From Nelumbo lutea (lineage: Eukaryota; Streptophyta; Magnoliopsida; Proteales; Nelumbonaceae), in assembly GCA_022828595.1 (NCBI GenBank), contig JAKGHH010000003.1:57277759-57341758 (forward strand): a stretch of 64,000 bases of DNA, given 5' to 3'. The translations under genes and the position numbers were made by a program. This document shows, piece after piece, positions 46,900 to 59,913 of this stretch (position 1 is the first letter of the stretch; the number at the start of each line of letters is the position of its first letter). The notes beneath the pieces were generated by a model, which was not told where the DNA came from, did no database searches, and saw only the letters and a list, made by a program, of their open reading frames with translations.

Positions 46900-47431
46900 T
46901 AGAGGTGTAAAATGGCCATGCCGGCCCACAGACCATCCCCTAGGATAATTTGGGGGGTTAACCTCGCACAGCCCATGGCCTAAGCCTATGTGGGCCCGTG
47001 CAGTGTCGTGGGTCGGGCTGATCTATCGGCTAAGCCTTGGGCCAAGTCGGGTTGTGGATCGGGCCAAAGCTATTTATTTAAAAAATTGAAAAAAAAACTT
47101 AAAATTTTAATTTTATATGAATTTGATGTATACAATGCTTATATATACAATAATTAAATAAGTTAGTATAATAAAATTGAAAACAATTGTTTATTTTAAT
47201 TATATATAAATATATAAAATATATACAAATAATATATATGGGCCATGCTGGGATGTGCCGCGGGCTGGGCCACTCGATCATGTCATGTTTGCCTGACCCA
47301 TGGATCTAAAACCCTAGACCCAGTATAACCCACACAATTATACCGAGCGTGGCACAGCCTATGGACCATTATGTCGGACCGGTCCAAATTCATACTAAGC
47401 CATAGGCAACACGACTCGATTTACACCTCTA
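46900..47431. mobile_element. hAT-type MITE with target duplication
   Basis: A 532-bp element with perfect 12-bp terminal inverted repeats, TAGAGGTGTAAA and TTTACACCTCTA. Flanks gatctact (46,892-46,899) and aatctact (47,432-47,439) agree at 7 of 8 bases, the expected hAT duplication size. The ends are G/C-rich (GGGCC-type motifs) and the centre AT-rich. No transposase is present. Confidence 0.8.
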
Positions 47432-49057
47432 AATCTACTGCTCATAATGTAGTTGGGATCCCTTATCAACAGGACACCATAGTTGCACATCAGAAATATC
47501 TCCTCATGAATTACAACATAGAAGTATGGGAGTATGCTATGGATACGTCATAGGTGTGGGTAATGTAACCAATCATGATTGGTTGTATAACTCATTACAC
47601 AGAACATTGTGAACAGGGTCTACTGGCACAATGTGAACTGCCCACCCTTTTCATTATAGTACAAATGCACCAACAATTATAGTATAGTATCCCTTAATAC
47701 CTTAACCTTTTCCTCCGGACCATAAGCATAGTATTGGCAAAGCCAATGCTAACCTATACTTGATAAGAGATGACACCTTTTAAAAGTCAAAAGAAGTCAA
47801 GAAGCTGAGGCAATCAGATCAAGCCCATGCCAACCCTATTAGAAATATACAACTTTTGAGTGGTGATTAGACGAAGATCAAAAGAGCTTTAGGGTCAATT
47901 TGGTTTACAGTTGGAATTGGAACCGAAATCAAATTGGTTATTCCTTTCACCTGTTTGGTTTAGTCTGGAATCGGAATTAGAAGCAAAATTAGTTGCAATG
48001 GATCTCATTCCCAAAAAAGAGGAAGGGGAATGGCCATTCCACTAAGGATAAAAATGAAAATGAGATTTCGGTTTCATCCAATCAAACATTAGAGGTGAAC
48101 CATTCTGATTCCCATTCCAAACTTCTAATTCTCACAAAACCCTTCAAATGTATTGGGTTAAGTTTGGAATCATAGCGTGACGTTCAAAGGTTGGGTTGGG
48201 GCTGGGGTCCACACCTTAGCCACAGGTGGGACTAGGGTTAACTTCAGCCTGAACTAACTCAAACAAACTTGGACCCAACTGTAAAGCCTCATAAGATAAA
48301 AGGAAAGAGGTCTGCAAAACACGTTTCTATATCTGAAATATAAAATCATAAAATCAGCTAAGAGTGATCATGGCCCAGGCTTTGAGCCAAAACCAAGAAA
48401 TTTCTAGGCCGGGCTAAAAATGGAATAAAAAATCTGGTGCGAACATAAGTGTGAATATGGCTGAGTAGCCAATCGCATCACATGTTATTCAGTCACCAAA
48501 CCCTCGGGTGAGACATGACATTTTCTCTAAAATGGTTTTAATCATGTTGGTTCACTCGGTTTTGCATTTGTCACAAATTGGGTAAACTTATTCCTGATTT
48601 TCCAGATTTGGTTTTTGCCATAAAATGAATCCAACCAATTAACCGTATATGATCAGGGACGGTTTTTGTCATGCAATCCGGACCGTTCGAATTTATCCCT
48701 GTCAATTTTAATTGATGAGCCTCGCGAACTACCTCCTCCTAACCCCGAATGGCTTTTTTTTTTTTTCGTTGGTGATGCTTTGCTTTCAGCTACCATGACC
48801 ACGCAACAATTAATACACTTTCATGGATTTTGGCTTGACAAGGGCCCATCAGAAAAGCTATAAGCCCATGTAATAATGTTCTGTAAAAATGTGAAAATTT
48901 TGGTCCGGAAGGGCTGAGCAGAGGATTCAGCTATGATAATAATCCATCACAAGTGAACCAGTATTGTGTATGATTTTGTCTCTAGACAATCTGTGTATGT
49001 GATAGTGGTTCATTTGCACTTGGGACGTAATGGTTGGTTCCATAACTCATAAACATA
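47432..49057. other. intergenic DNA, no gene recognised
   Basis: Spacer with a GGTTGGGGCTGGGG/CCAACC patch near 48,190-48,270 and a T-rich run at 48,752-48,765. Short ORFs (47,993-48,175; 48,666-48,863) lack any domain. Confidence 0.45.
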
Positions 49058-49332
49058 GTTTTCAAAACTGGATAGAACCGGAAAAACTGGGAATCAGTCA
49101 CCTGACCGGTTCTGATTTTTCCAAAATCGTTGATTTTGGTCAATAAACCGCTGAATCGGCCAGTTAATCACTCGAACGGTTTTGACTGTTTTTTATTTTT
49201 TTTTTAATTTTAGTTTTAAAATTTTTTATTTTTTTTGTCCAGATGGGTTGACCATTCAGGTCAAAGGTCAGATATTCGACCCGGTAACCGGACCCATGAC
49301 CGGTTCGGTCACTGAATCGGTTTTAAAAACCA
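49058..49332 (+). mobile_element. MITE-like element, GTTTTNAAAAC family, copy 2
   Basis: Starts GTTTTCAAAACTGG and ends CGGTTTTAAAAAC; the ends are near-inverted copies. The inside matches 37,598-37,893 in order, including GGAAAAACTGGGAATC and a T-rich core. Confidence 0.55.
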
Positions 49333-49622
49333 TGCTTATAACTGACAAATAAGTAATTTGGACTCTCGGGATTTTTCATCAAACATAACTTATAAGCTGT
49401 CCACGAAGGTATTGCACTTCAGAGCTCCCAAACAGACACTTATGATTGCTAGCCAATCGGCTGCTTGGCTGGCTTTTTCTATGAGATTGGATCTGTTGCT
49501 CACAGAACGTGTCTCACAGCGCAGGTGTGCATTGAGAACATTTCCCATGGGAAAATGTTCCCAATGCACCGTAAAGATGGTGTGAGGCACTCCTTCCCTA
49601 CATACATGCACATACTTATATT

Positions 49623-49744
49623 TAGGGGTGCAACTTTTTCTGGTTAGGGTTAAAATTTTGTCAAAATTTTAATAGGCCCAATCTGAAACCTGAGTCCGAA
49701 ACAGTATAAACTGTTAAATCGGGTCAACCCGACTTGCACCCCTA
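49623..49744. mobile_element. short hAT-like MITE
   Basis: 122 bp with ends TAGGGGTGCAAC and CTTGCACCCCTA in inverted relation. The flanks show no clear 8-bp duplication. The ends resemble the CESA4 intron 5 insertion. Confidence 0.5.
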
Positions 49745-51910
49745 TCCTACCCTAATCATATGCAGAAGGTCCTCACATCATAAGGGGGAGGATTTCTCTT
49801 CAAAAGACATTCAATTATAACTCGAAAGTCTCCTTCAATTTGGATCTACCTGAAACTCTGCAACAAAAGCTGATGAAAAACACACTCCGGCCCCTTACCA
49901 TTGCTTTGTTGATCCTGCCTCTGAGTCTCTAAAAACTAGTTGCACACCCATTAGCTTGAGCTGTTACAAATTTTGGTCCAGACAAGCCTCTTCCAATAGC
50001 TCATTGAAAGCTATATATAACCCAGGTATTACATGATCTTCCCTTTAGTCAAGTCTGCATGCAAATTTACTTGCTGAGGTTACTCAGTAGTGCAATGTTA
50101 AAACCTTGAGCTGACAAGTGTGAGAATGAATGTTCGAGTTTAAAAGTGATCACTTTGTAAAGAAAAAAATGAAAAAGAAATTCAAAGTTTAGAATCATAT
50201 TTAGGGTGGATTCGAGTCAAGCCAAGCCAAATACTTAACTATTCAAGCTTGATTTGCAGGAATAGTATCAAGCTCGAATTCGAGTCCGAGCTTGATTCAA
50301 GCTAGAGACTTGAGCTTGAACTCGACTATAAGCCAAGTTTTTTTTTTTTTTTGAAAAATAAAAATTATATATATATAACTATTTTTTTATTTTTCAGACA
50401 AAAAAATAAGAATTATAAAAATTATTTACTGTTACACATAAAAAATAAAAATATTATATTAATAAAATTATTATTATATATAATAAAATTATTTATTATA
50501 TATATGTACATATGTATATATATATAACAAAAATTATTTATTTAATACTAGGCTCATGAGCCTCACGAGCTAAGCTTCACTAGGCTCAAGCTCGGGTCAA
50601 TCAGCAAGCAAACTTATATATCAGGCTTGAATTCGACTCAAAACTCAGTTTAAACTAAACCGAACCGAATAACTTGTAAAAATCTCGACTCATGACCACC
50701 CCCTGACCATATCCAATCTATTTCCAAGACCTAAGATAGCCAGAACCAACATTGGATAATGGCCTAAATTGAAATGAGATTCAAATCAAAACAGATTGGC
50801 CCATTTGATTGATCGTGCCATGAATGCTAAATCGGTGACAATGTGAAACCTGGTTGGCCCACGAAGAGAAAGAGAGAGAGATCCAATAACTAAATGAATT
50901 AAAATTTCGATCCAAATCTGATCCAATAAGAACATACCTAATTGGATTGAATTTGGATCATATAGAGCAACGTCCGGTCCATTGACAGCCCAGATATAAC
51001 TAGTGCGATCCATGAAATTTCAGTTTCAAAACGGAAATGAAAATCATAATGTCTCAATAGTCTCTCAGAAGAGAAATATTCTTAACTAAAACTTATTGTA
51101 ATTTTGGATAACCAGGTAACCTAACATTGTCACAAAGTATTTACTCAAGTTACATACCAAAAGTCCAATCACTTTTTGAGCAAATTTTGAAGATTCTAAG
51201 AAATTAATTAAGATAAAACCTCAAAATTTTAAATTTACTTCCTCTGAAATTGAGAATTTCAGAATTTGATTGTAGAAGCTCTCTTGGTTAGCAGTTTGGC
51301 ATATCGACTTAAAATAGGAAAAATTATATATATTTTGGTAGTTTTGATTTATTTTCTTCCCTAATAAAATAACACAAAATTATTTATTTCTCTATTGAAT
51401 TGAACACAGAAAAAATATAACCCATTATCATGTCATATAGAATATAGAAAATCAGTAATAAGTAAAATGAATATATTAAATTTGAATTAATTAATTAATT
51501 AATTTAATTTTAAAATGAATTTTATCTTTAATTCATTTTAATCAAATGAAATTTTTTTCTATTTCAGAGATTTTAAATTTCAGTTTTGGAAACAAAGCTT
51601 CTGAAATTCTGTTTCATGAAAAGAACAAAAATCCAAAAATTTTAGGTGTACAGTGGTGTTGTGTTGTGGTTGCATTTTGGGTATAATTCAATACAAATAT
51701 TATTTCTAATCCAAACGTTAAATTTGATGTTTCTCACACGGGTTCGACTATGATACCAGAAAGACATAATACCAGAAAAACTTCCGGCCAATAAACCAGT
51801 ACGATACCATAAAAGAGATGATCAATCAGGTGGTATTCATCAAAATTCATGAGGTGCTTTGATTGGTCAAAACTCTTTTGTTTTGGTACCATAGATTTTA
51901 CCTTGTTACC
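49745..51910. other. intergenic DNA with a GAGCTTGA-rich element
   Basis: Between about 50,210 and 50,690, motifs such as GAGTCAAGCC, AAGCTTGATT and TCGAGTCCGAGCTTGA flank a TA-rich centre (50,340-50,540), probably another MITE. The rest is AT-rich spacer with no gene seen. Confidence 0.4.
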
Positions 51911-52152
51911 AAGGTTCAAAATATTGATACGCCCGATACATCGGTATGGGCATATCAGTCGAATCGATACTTATTTTTTTTAGTTTTTTTATTTTTATTT
52001 TCTGAAACCAATTCAGGGGGCTGGTTTAGGTCTCCTCCATCCCCTGAACCAGTCAGACCTCCGATACACCTACTATAGGGGCATATCAATGGAGTCCCGG
52101 AACGATACGTATCGGCCCGTATCAACCAATACGTGTTGATACTTTGAACCTT
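51911..52152. mobile_element. MITE-like element, AAGGTTYRAA family, copy 2
   Basis: Left end AAGGTTCAAAATATTGATAC and right end GATACTTTGAACCTT form inverted repeats 242 bp apart. GGGGCATATCA-type and GATACGTATCGG motifs recur inside. Related to 36,943-37,176. Confidence 0.6.
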
Positions 52153-52700
52153 GCTTGTTGCAGAGATGCATCTTTTAGAAATAAGAATTGAAATCACACT
52201 CATATATGATATAACAATACATAATCCTCACAAATTTGTATAGACCAACCCAAAACCCAAATGGCAATGCAACACCTCCATACCAAACGGCCCGTAATCA
52301 ATTTCGAGCCTTAAATCCATCAAACACAAAGGGGTCTATTGAATTCTCGAATGCTGAAGTTGTAATCAATCCAGTGCTAACAGAAAGCTACATCATCAGA
52401 TTCTGAATCCGATTCTCTCCATTTCACACTCCTGCATTCCATCAGGAACCTTCCAAGTTCCAATTTCCAATGGTCCAATTCAATCCACGGAAGCTATTTC
52501 CCAATTCCCCAATTTGTGGTGGACATCAGTTAACAGTTCCATCTCGGAACTGTCACTGCTGGTCAAATGAAACGCGGGGATTCCTTACCGCCCATGTTGC
52601 ATCTTTCTCTGGTCAAACAAAAGCTAGCACTCACCGATGACCATCCGATCAGAATAATTCTCTTCTTGATTCTTTGAATGGTTGGCCCACACCATGACAT
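52153..52700. other. spacer upstream of PGR5
   Basis: No gene seen. The composition grows more balanced toward PGR5, and the distal promoter is probably here. Confidence 0.4.
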
Positions 52701-52706
52701 GTGTGC

Positions 52707-52712
52707 CACGTG
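52707..52712. promoter_or_regulatory. G-box upstream of PGR5
   Basis: CACGTG within GCCACGTGTC, 367 bp before the PGR5 ATG. This is the extended G-box bound by bZIP and bHLH factors in light- and ABA-responsive plant promoters. Its use here is inferred. A TTTATAA box lies at about 52,913-52,919. Confidence 0.5.
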
Positions 52713-53078
52713 TCCAGCTTGAGAAGCCTGATTAAGATCCTGACTAAGGGAGAGGTTCACAGAGAAGAGACTGTTGTTTTCTAGTCATATGTTAAATGCA
52801 TCTAGAAGACAAGAATTGGCCCCCACGTAATGCTAGATTCTAGAGACCAACTCAAATCCAATCCTCCTAAATGTGTGGCTCCCTTTGCTTCTCCAGCCTC
52901 TCTTTATAACTCCAGCCAAAGAAAATTAAAGGCCCTCAGAGTTACACAGAACAACTCTAGATTCTAAAGCAACCTGAACAGAGGCAGCAATTCTGTTACA
53001 ATAAACCAACTGATCAGGAAACAATCCCCTTGGGTCTCGGCGTAGCTGAAGAACTAGTCATTCTGTGAGTTGTTCAAC

Positions 53079-53618
53079 ATGACTACAGCAATTTCGGCAA
53101 CTGGGTTCAAAGGAGAACTCTGTTCTTCCTTTCATGGAAGCTGGGGTACTTCCTTGGTGGGTGAAGATTACAGCACTCTGGCCAGCAAATCAGTTCCAGC
53201 AGTGGTTCGTGTTGCAAAGCCTGTGAGGTTGCAGCCCATGATGAAGAACGTCAATGAAGGGAAGGGTCTCTTCGCACCCATCGTCGTTCTCACCCGGAAT
53301 ATCATAGGAAAGAAGCGCTTCAACCAGCTTAGAGGCAAAGCCATTGCCTTACACTCACAGGTACCATTTCTTAAGCTGTTCTTTCTTCATATATCATCAA
53401 TATCAGTTGTTCTGTTTGAGGTATTCTGCAGACCCAAAATTTCTGGACTAATTCTATTTAAAAGAATCAAATCTTCAAATCTTATTTTGACTTGAAAAAG
53501 AAATTATGTTCAGGTCATTACAGAATTCTGTAAATCAATAGGAGCAGATGCGAAACAAAGACAAGGGTTGATTAGATTGGCAAAGAAGAATGGAGAACGG
53601 CTTGGTTTCCTTGCTTGA
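53079..53618 (+). CDS. PGR5: PGR5, thylakoid cyclic electron flow protein
   Basis: Two exons, 53,079-53,360 and 53,514-53,618, joined in phase 0 by a 153-bp GT-AG intron, give 128 aa, close to the ~130-aa family size. The first ~55 residues are Ser/Ala-rich with few acidic residues early, as in a chloroplast transit peptide. The mature part is strongly conserved: MMKNVNEGKGLFAPIVVLTR, KKRFNQLRGKAIALHSQ, ITEFCKSIGADAKQRQGLIR and the C-terminus NGERLGFLA. PGR5 acts at the stromal face of thylakoids with PGRL1 in ferredoxin-dependent cyclic electron flow around photosystem I. It helps build the proton gradient and protect PSI. The ATG precedes TTAISATG; a TTG nine bases earlier is not used in plants. 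All expected conserved blocks are intact. Confidence 0.96.
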
Positions 53619-55198
53619 GAGAAATCTACTTTTTTTTTATTTATTTATTCATGGGGGAAAGTGGAAACTGTAACGCTATGTATTGTGTAAGGAACACCAG
53701 ATGCATATACATTTCTCGTCTGGGTTTCCCTTCTGCTTCATGTGAACTTTCATTTCCCTTCTGAGTCAACCCCCCTCCCCAAGTCTTCTGTTCTCCGTCA
53801 AAATATAGAAAATTATAAGAAAGATCATCTTATTTAGTTGGCTATATTCTTTTTTTTTCTGAAAGAAAGACTTCTTCTCTATCGGTCTGTGTGAAAAGAT
53901 TTTCTGTAGGAAATATATAGTCTTTTGAGTTTGAGACTGAGATCAGGGCCTTCAGTCTCAACTCTCAAGTATCACATGCATCAAAGCAAACGATCGGAAG
54001 CATTCAATATGTGAATTTTTCCATTGACGGGTAATTTCTGACATCAAACTGGAACTGTGCAAGGTTTCCAGAACCACAAAAGCTCTGCTGCCCACGTTCA
54101 GTCATTGAATCAGTATCACAATGAGAGAGACAGAAATGTAGCTTTCGAGATATCTCCCCAGATTTTTTGTCATTTTATCCCTCTTTCCTGGCTGGAATGT
54201 ATCGAGATTTAGAGAAAAAATAGGGCTATAAAAAGGTAGGAGGGATCCAGGCTTCCCACGATTGGATCCACTAAAGCTGATGCCCAGGCTTGCAACAAAT
54301 AAACAGCTTGGCCTAAAGGTGCGGAACACATTCCCATGCCTCATCTGTTAAGCAGCTGTCTATAAAATCAACAGTCTCACTGGTAGCACTACCATTCAAA
54401 GAATGTTTTCATGCAAAGCTTTCAAACCACTTCAAGCTAAATGCCTTTTATGCCATAACCTTTTTGCAAGAGCTCCGTTATAATCTGACTCGTCTTCAGC
54501 TTCAATTACCCTAGATATAGTAATGCTGCATTGTCTACAAGCATGCGATTGCCTTGGTGTTCATTCCCTTCAGATGTAAGCCTTAGAAGTAAAACCATCA
54601 CAAACTAATTTTTCATGTCCTAGAAACTTTCCAGTGTTGAAGGCTTGAAGCCCTCCAACCATCAGCTGCCAGAACATGCCTGACCAATTTGTTATCATAT
54701 CAATTATTATATGATTCATATCATGTAAGTACCAAGTCTCAAAAATAATTGCAAGTCTCCAGGCAATAACATCTCCATTGAATGAAACTCCCAATGCATA
54801 CCAAAGCATCCATCCAGCACTCCGGGTGATAGCTCCAACTAGATCTGCACTGCTTGATAAGAATTACATCCTTCAATAGTCTCATCACATGCCTAAGAAT
54901 ATGCAGAATTTGGGAGAAGACCAATCAAGAATGCAACACTGTGGGTCTGAATTATACACAAGGTGAAATAAAAGCAGATTGACAAATAACAGCACTTAAT
55001 CAAAAACTTGGCAAATATAAGTAGAATAAATATCAATCCATTACACTAATTAAGTGCATCCAAGTTTTACATTTCAAGCACTTGATGTTTCCACTTGAAG
55101 AAATAGACAAAATAAAAATGCTATCAAGTTTCTCATTGCAGTTTCACAAAAGCAAGGCTGGCCTGTTGGGGTATAATTTTCATGTAGCCCAAGAGTTT
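53619..55198. other. spacer between PGR5 and eIF(iso)4E
   Basis: Shared 3' flanks of two convergent genes. The PGR5 3' UTR likely fills the first ~150 bp (TGTAACGCTATG, 53,670-53,682). No further gene was recognised. Confidence 0.45.
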
Positions 55199-58100
55199 TC
55201 ACACATTGTATCGGCCTCTGATTGATTTGTCCCTCCTGGAATCATCCTGCAACAGCCAAAGGGGTGGTTGAGAGAGAGGAGAGAGGGAATCTGAGCAGGA
55301 AGAAATTGTTGAATTTATCATAAATGGCACTCACATGGAAGCTGTATGTGATTTTATCAGTAACATCAACTATTTCCTTCCACTTCCTTCCAATGCTCAT
55401 CTGCTCGATATGATACGTGTAATGTAAGAGACTCAAATAAAAACCCGGAGATAATTGAAATAGCAGTTGAACTAGGGCTCCATATCCATAGCATTTTGTT
55501 TTGTGCGTGCGTGTATGTGTGTGTGTGTGTGTATATGTTCATTAATGGAGAAAAGTACATGAGATGATGTACATAGGGAAACAAACAAGGCCAACTAGAA
55601 AAGCTACAGGTAGAGAGCTATCACAATTGAGACAATCCATTCATGGCTGGAAAGAAATTCAAGAATATATCAAGATAGATCCTTGCCAATAGGAAGATAT
55701 TTTAATAAAAGCATTGACACAATTCATTCATGGCTGGCAATCAGCAAAGAACTCAAGGACCCCTCCTTTCCAACATCACTTTATTTTGTTTTCATTTTTC
55801 CATTTTTTATATAATGCAGCTTAAATAGGTGATATATAGTCTTTCTGATTGTTTGTAACTTTTTGTCCCAAAGTACAGCATCTAGTTATGCAAGGGATAT
55901 ATTTGTACAACGACAATTTTTTGTGGAGTTAATACAATTATGTGTTACCTCATAAGACTTGAGGTCCATGGATTTAAAAGAAATTGTTCACTTATAAAAT
56001 CATAATAAAAATATAATAGAAACACAAGAACTGCATTACAATTTATAACCACTAGTTCTAGAACTCTTTGACACCTATAAGTAATAGATATGCACTTTTT
56101 TTTGTCGTAATCGTATTGCCCCAGGGAAATCAAAAGAAGTGTGGCAGAAAAAGAAATGTAGGCCACAAAATGAAGGGGAAAAAATCTGACAGACAAGTGT
56201 CAAACTAGGAAAGATTGCTGTTCTAGGCAACTGGCAACCTATATGCCTCACATGCCATTTAATGCATCTCTGTAAATGAGATAGAAACTCAAGTATAACA
56301 TGTTAATGTAGAAGCAAAAGAACAATACAATATAATCAAGACAGAATAAAGGAACATCTAAGAATAAGGCACAGAAGCAAATCAGACCTAAAATAAGTAT
56401 TTCCAAACAATACACACTGGTCCCAGCCTCCTAGGTATATTTTGCCTCACTGTAGAAATGATAAGAACAGCAAATATGAAGCAAGTAAAACCAGAAAATT
56501 TACAAATCAAAACTCTCAAAACACTATTAATTTCAGAAAGCACCCTAATAACTCAAATCTCTAATAAACCAGATACAAAAAATGCTATTTGAGATCTGCC
56601 TAAGACCTCTATTTATAAAGTCAACTCTTTATCCTACTTCTATTAGGACTGAAATAAGATTCAACAATAAATGTAATCAAAGATATACTTGCAGAGAAAG
56701 CTTAACTGCACTTACACCCAAACTGAGAAATAAAGCCACCTCCATGAATAACTTAGAAACCCACTCATAAATAAACTAGGACCATAAATTAGACCAACCA
56801 AAAAATTAAAAGTAAAACTCCGACTCAGCACCATATAATACTCCAACTAAGACCAAAAGAGTTATGAGAATGCATCTTTAACCAATTAAAACTATCCTCT
56901 TACAAGGTGGCTGGTAAATTCCAAAGCAATGATTATTACTTATGTCCCATTTTGCATCAGAATATCTATAATCTATTTTACATCAAAAATCTTATAAAAA
57001 CCAATTATCCAGTCACAGTTGACAAGCACAAATATTATATACAAAGAGCACTTCATTTAGTTACTTATTTTTTCCCTGTGGGATTCTTGAGCTTAGGAGG
57101 GCAATGCACATTTATCCTAATGACACACTATAAAAAATTCCTTGGATGATCAAATATATGCACCTAGTCAGGGGGAGCTAGAAATTAGGTTTTGTTTTGC
57201 TTATGCAACCATAACACCAACAATGAAACCATAAGTCAAACTCCAAAAGAAGGCTGCAGTATGCTCAATCTTAGCTCCGAACTGTAAAACCAGATTTAAG
57301 ATGTCTAACAACCAGACGGATAGAGTAACTAATAAATGGCATTAATGTATGTGCTTATACTAAGACAATTCAAATATCAAATTGTCAAGTGGAGCATAAA
57401 TCTAACCTGAGCTGCTTCATTGGTTGATGTCTTAGTCCACAATGCAAGTTTATCCTGTCTCTGGCGAACACTTGCAACAACACCACATATCTCATCACTT
57501 TCATCGAATTGCTCTCCAATTAGAGCCATCAACTAGTCAATAAAACCATTAATAACAGAACACGTCAATAAAGTAACTATACCACAAATTTGCTTAAATG
57601 GATTATAAATGCAAATAACCACAACATAAAGCAAATAACAAGAAAAGCTCAGACTAATGATCAAAAACAATAAAAGCTCAGAACTTCACAGTTTCAAGCC
57701 ACATGGTGTCAAGGTTGGCCTTTCTGCTGCTGGTAACAGTCCACTTGCCTCCATTGGCACATTCTGGATCTTCCCATTTAGGCTCGACCCCAGTTTTGAA
57801 CAGATGCAAATCGCCATTTGCCGGCAACTTGCTAGGCCGAAATATCTGATCATACAAGCTGCAAGGAGAATTTATGAATGTCTAGGTACAAAATTCACAT
57901 TCTGCTTAAAATTTTGGTCTGGACTAAGTTAATACAAAGGTACTGCATCTAATTCCATAAAAATTAGAAACTGAATAATTTGCTTTTGTAGAAACTAAAT
58001 AGGGGGAAGTAGCACAAATATTGAACTAGTAAAGAAATTACAAAAAAAAAAAAAAGCAGAAACAAAACCCAAATCTCTAATTTCATAGGAACCAAACCCA

Positions 58101-58431
58101 TATCAGCATAAGACTAAAAGAGAATACAAATGAAGCATTATAGGAAGTGGAAATCATAAGAAAAAAAAATCTATTTTTTCGAACCTAAATAAATCAATTC
58201 ACAGAAAAAAAGAAATAAATTTAGGTGTCTAAGAATCTAAGTTTGAACTCGTACATACCACCAGAACTCTTCGACGGTGTCGAAGGTGTAGACTTTGCGA
58301 AGAGAGGTTCCCCAAGCGGCACCCTGCTTGGACTTCGACCGGTTATCGAACCAAAACGTCCACTTCCTCTCCAGCCGATGCGTCTGCTTCGTCTCCGGCC
58401 CTGTCGATTCACGCCCATCCTCGCTAGTCAT
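55199..58431 (-). CDS. eIF(iso)4E: eukaryotic initiation factor eIF(iso)4E
   Basis: Five exons on the minus strand: 58431-58259, 57858-57690, 57532-57407, 55400-55335, 55246-55199; all GT-AG and in frame, giving 193 aa (family about 200). The protein binds the mRNA 5' cap in the plant-specific eIFiso4F complex with eIFiso4G. Visible blocks: [101 protein letters not shown] and the C-terminus DDSRRDKS...RYNV. The cap-stacking Trp residues (in AWGTS and PKWED) are present. The five-exon layout is that of other plant eIF(iso)4E genes. Intron 3 is about 2.0 kb. The short C-terminal tail differs slightly from other plants, which is common. In several crops, loss of this gene gives recessive resistance to potyviruses. 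Confidence 0.95.
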
Positions 58432-59600
58432 CTCTCGTCTTCTTGCTTTTTCCACTCCCACTTTGTAGTTTGTTCTCCCGACGAGAAGAAAGAGACCAGA
58501 TTTCCTTTCGGGCGGCTCGTTATAGTGGGGTTTGGGATGAGGGAAAAGTTACGACTCGAGCCAGTGAACCCATACACACTGAATTAGCACGTGCGAGGGA
58601 CACGTTGGGTATGAATTATGAAATCAATAAAGATTCTCAAATCTGAGCACTCATTAGTCATTAGGGGCTAGGGCTGTACCGGGATTGGCTTCGGCAAAAT
58701 CCGAATCGATCCGATTAGTGAAAGGTTTACGTCCGACTTTGATCCAAATCTGATCGGTTTTGAAGATCTCGGATTCGAATTCGGATCCTAACAGATTCAG
58801 GTCGGATTCGGATTTAATCCGATTATGCTTTTAGGGTAAATTACAAGGACCTCTGCACTTTTTTTGCGACAAAGACCCCCGAATTATGGCTGTTAGACAA
58901 AGGCCCCCTTTGTTAGCATTTCATCAATTAACTTTAGGCCTGTAAATGGTATTCAAAAATTTGACTGTGAATCCAAGATCTGAATCGGCATTCAATAATT
59001 TGAATTGGATGAATGTTTGAATTCGAAATGTGATTTTAATATCGATTAATTAATCAAATTGAATTCAAACATTAGGTTATTCGATTACAAGTATTATAAA
59101 TATATAAATTATATATCTATCTATTGATATTTGTGTTAATGAATATTCATTTTTAAATATTATTTTACTAATGGTTGAATAAAAAACCATGATGATTTTT
59201 TATAAAAACCGCTCTTCATAATATATATTATGGGCAAATTTCTTAAACTACCCTTGTGATTTAGCTAATTGATTAATTCTATTCTTACTATTTAAGTATT
59301 GTATTAAAGGAGCCATTTTGTTTCTAACAATTGTCTGAGACCTTCTTGTATGTGACCTGACGTGACTAGTAATTTTTTCAAAATTCCTAAAATACCCTTA
59401 TTGTTCTCTATCTTCGCTCTCACTTGCCACAAACTACTCCCCTTGTTCCACTATGGTCAAGCCGAAGACACTCCTCTCGTTCTTCCAAGTTCTTATTGGC
59501 TTCATCGGAATCCAGACCGGCTTCTCCTCTAACAATCACCGCGTCGCTCTTCATATTCAATATATGAATCCAAAACGCCTCTTCTCTCTTTCTTCGTCAT
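58432..59600. other. eIF(iso)4E upstream region and spacer
   Basis: The first ~200 bp probably hold the eIF(iso)4E promoter and leader (minus strand). An AATCCGAATCGATCCGATT-rich patch (58,690-58,820) looks like a MITE end. A short GC-balanced open stretch on + from 59,453 (MVKPKTLLSFFQVLIG) has no recognised family. Confidence 0.4.
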
Positions 59601-59639
59601 AGGTTGTCACGTCCTCACCAGCAAGGAGCGAATATTCTT

Positions 59640-59913
59640 ACAGTTACTCCCTGAAATCCAATCCGATACTAATGATTACAATCAGGGCTCTATGCATTCG
59701 GTTATGATTTGATTGATGATGTGTCTATCTGTAGTAACCACCTTCAGTCATAAATAGTAAAGATGTAATAAAGAAGGGCACCTTTGAATCCAAACTATTA
59801 TAGAGTTCTATTATCCCCTGGCTTGCCAGCACCTTCCCCTTTGAGTGGTGACAAACACCATAGCTCGGGAAACCCAAGCCTCTCTTCTCGGCAATAAGAA
59901 GAGGTACATAACA
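59640..59913 (+). repeat. probable right part of a 5' LTR
   Basis: The sequence immediately before the primer-binding site ends GGTACATAACA, as a retrotransposon LTR would. AATAAAG (about 59,768) could be its polyadenylation signal. The left border was not found; the start given is only approximate. Confidence 0.35.

Noticed and set aside
53070..53078. TTG at 53,070 as the PGR5 start
   Set aside because: Not an ATG; the ATG at 53,079 gives the normal PGR5 length.
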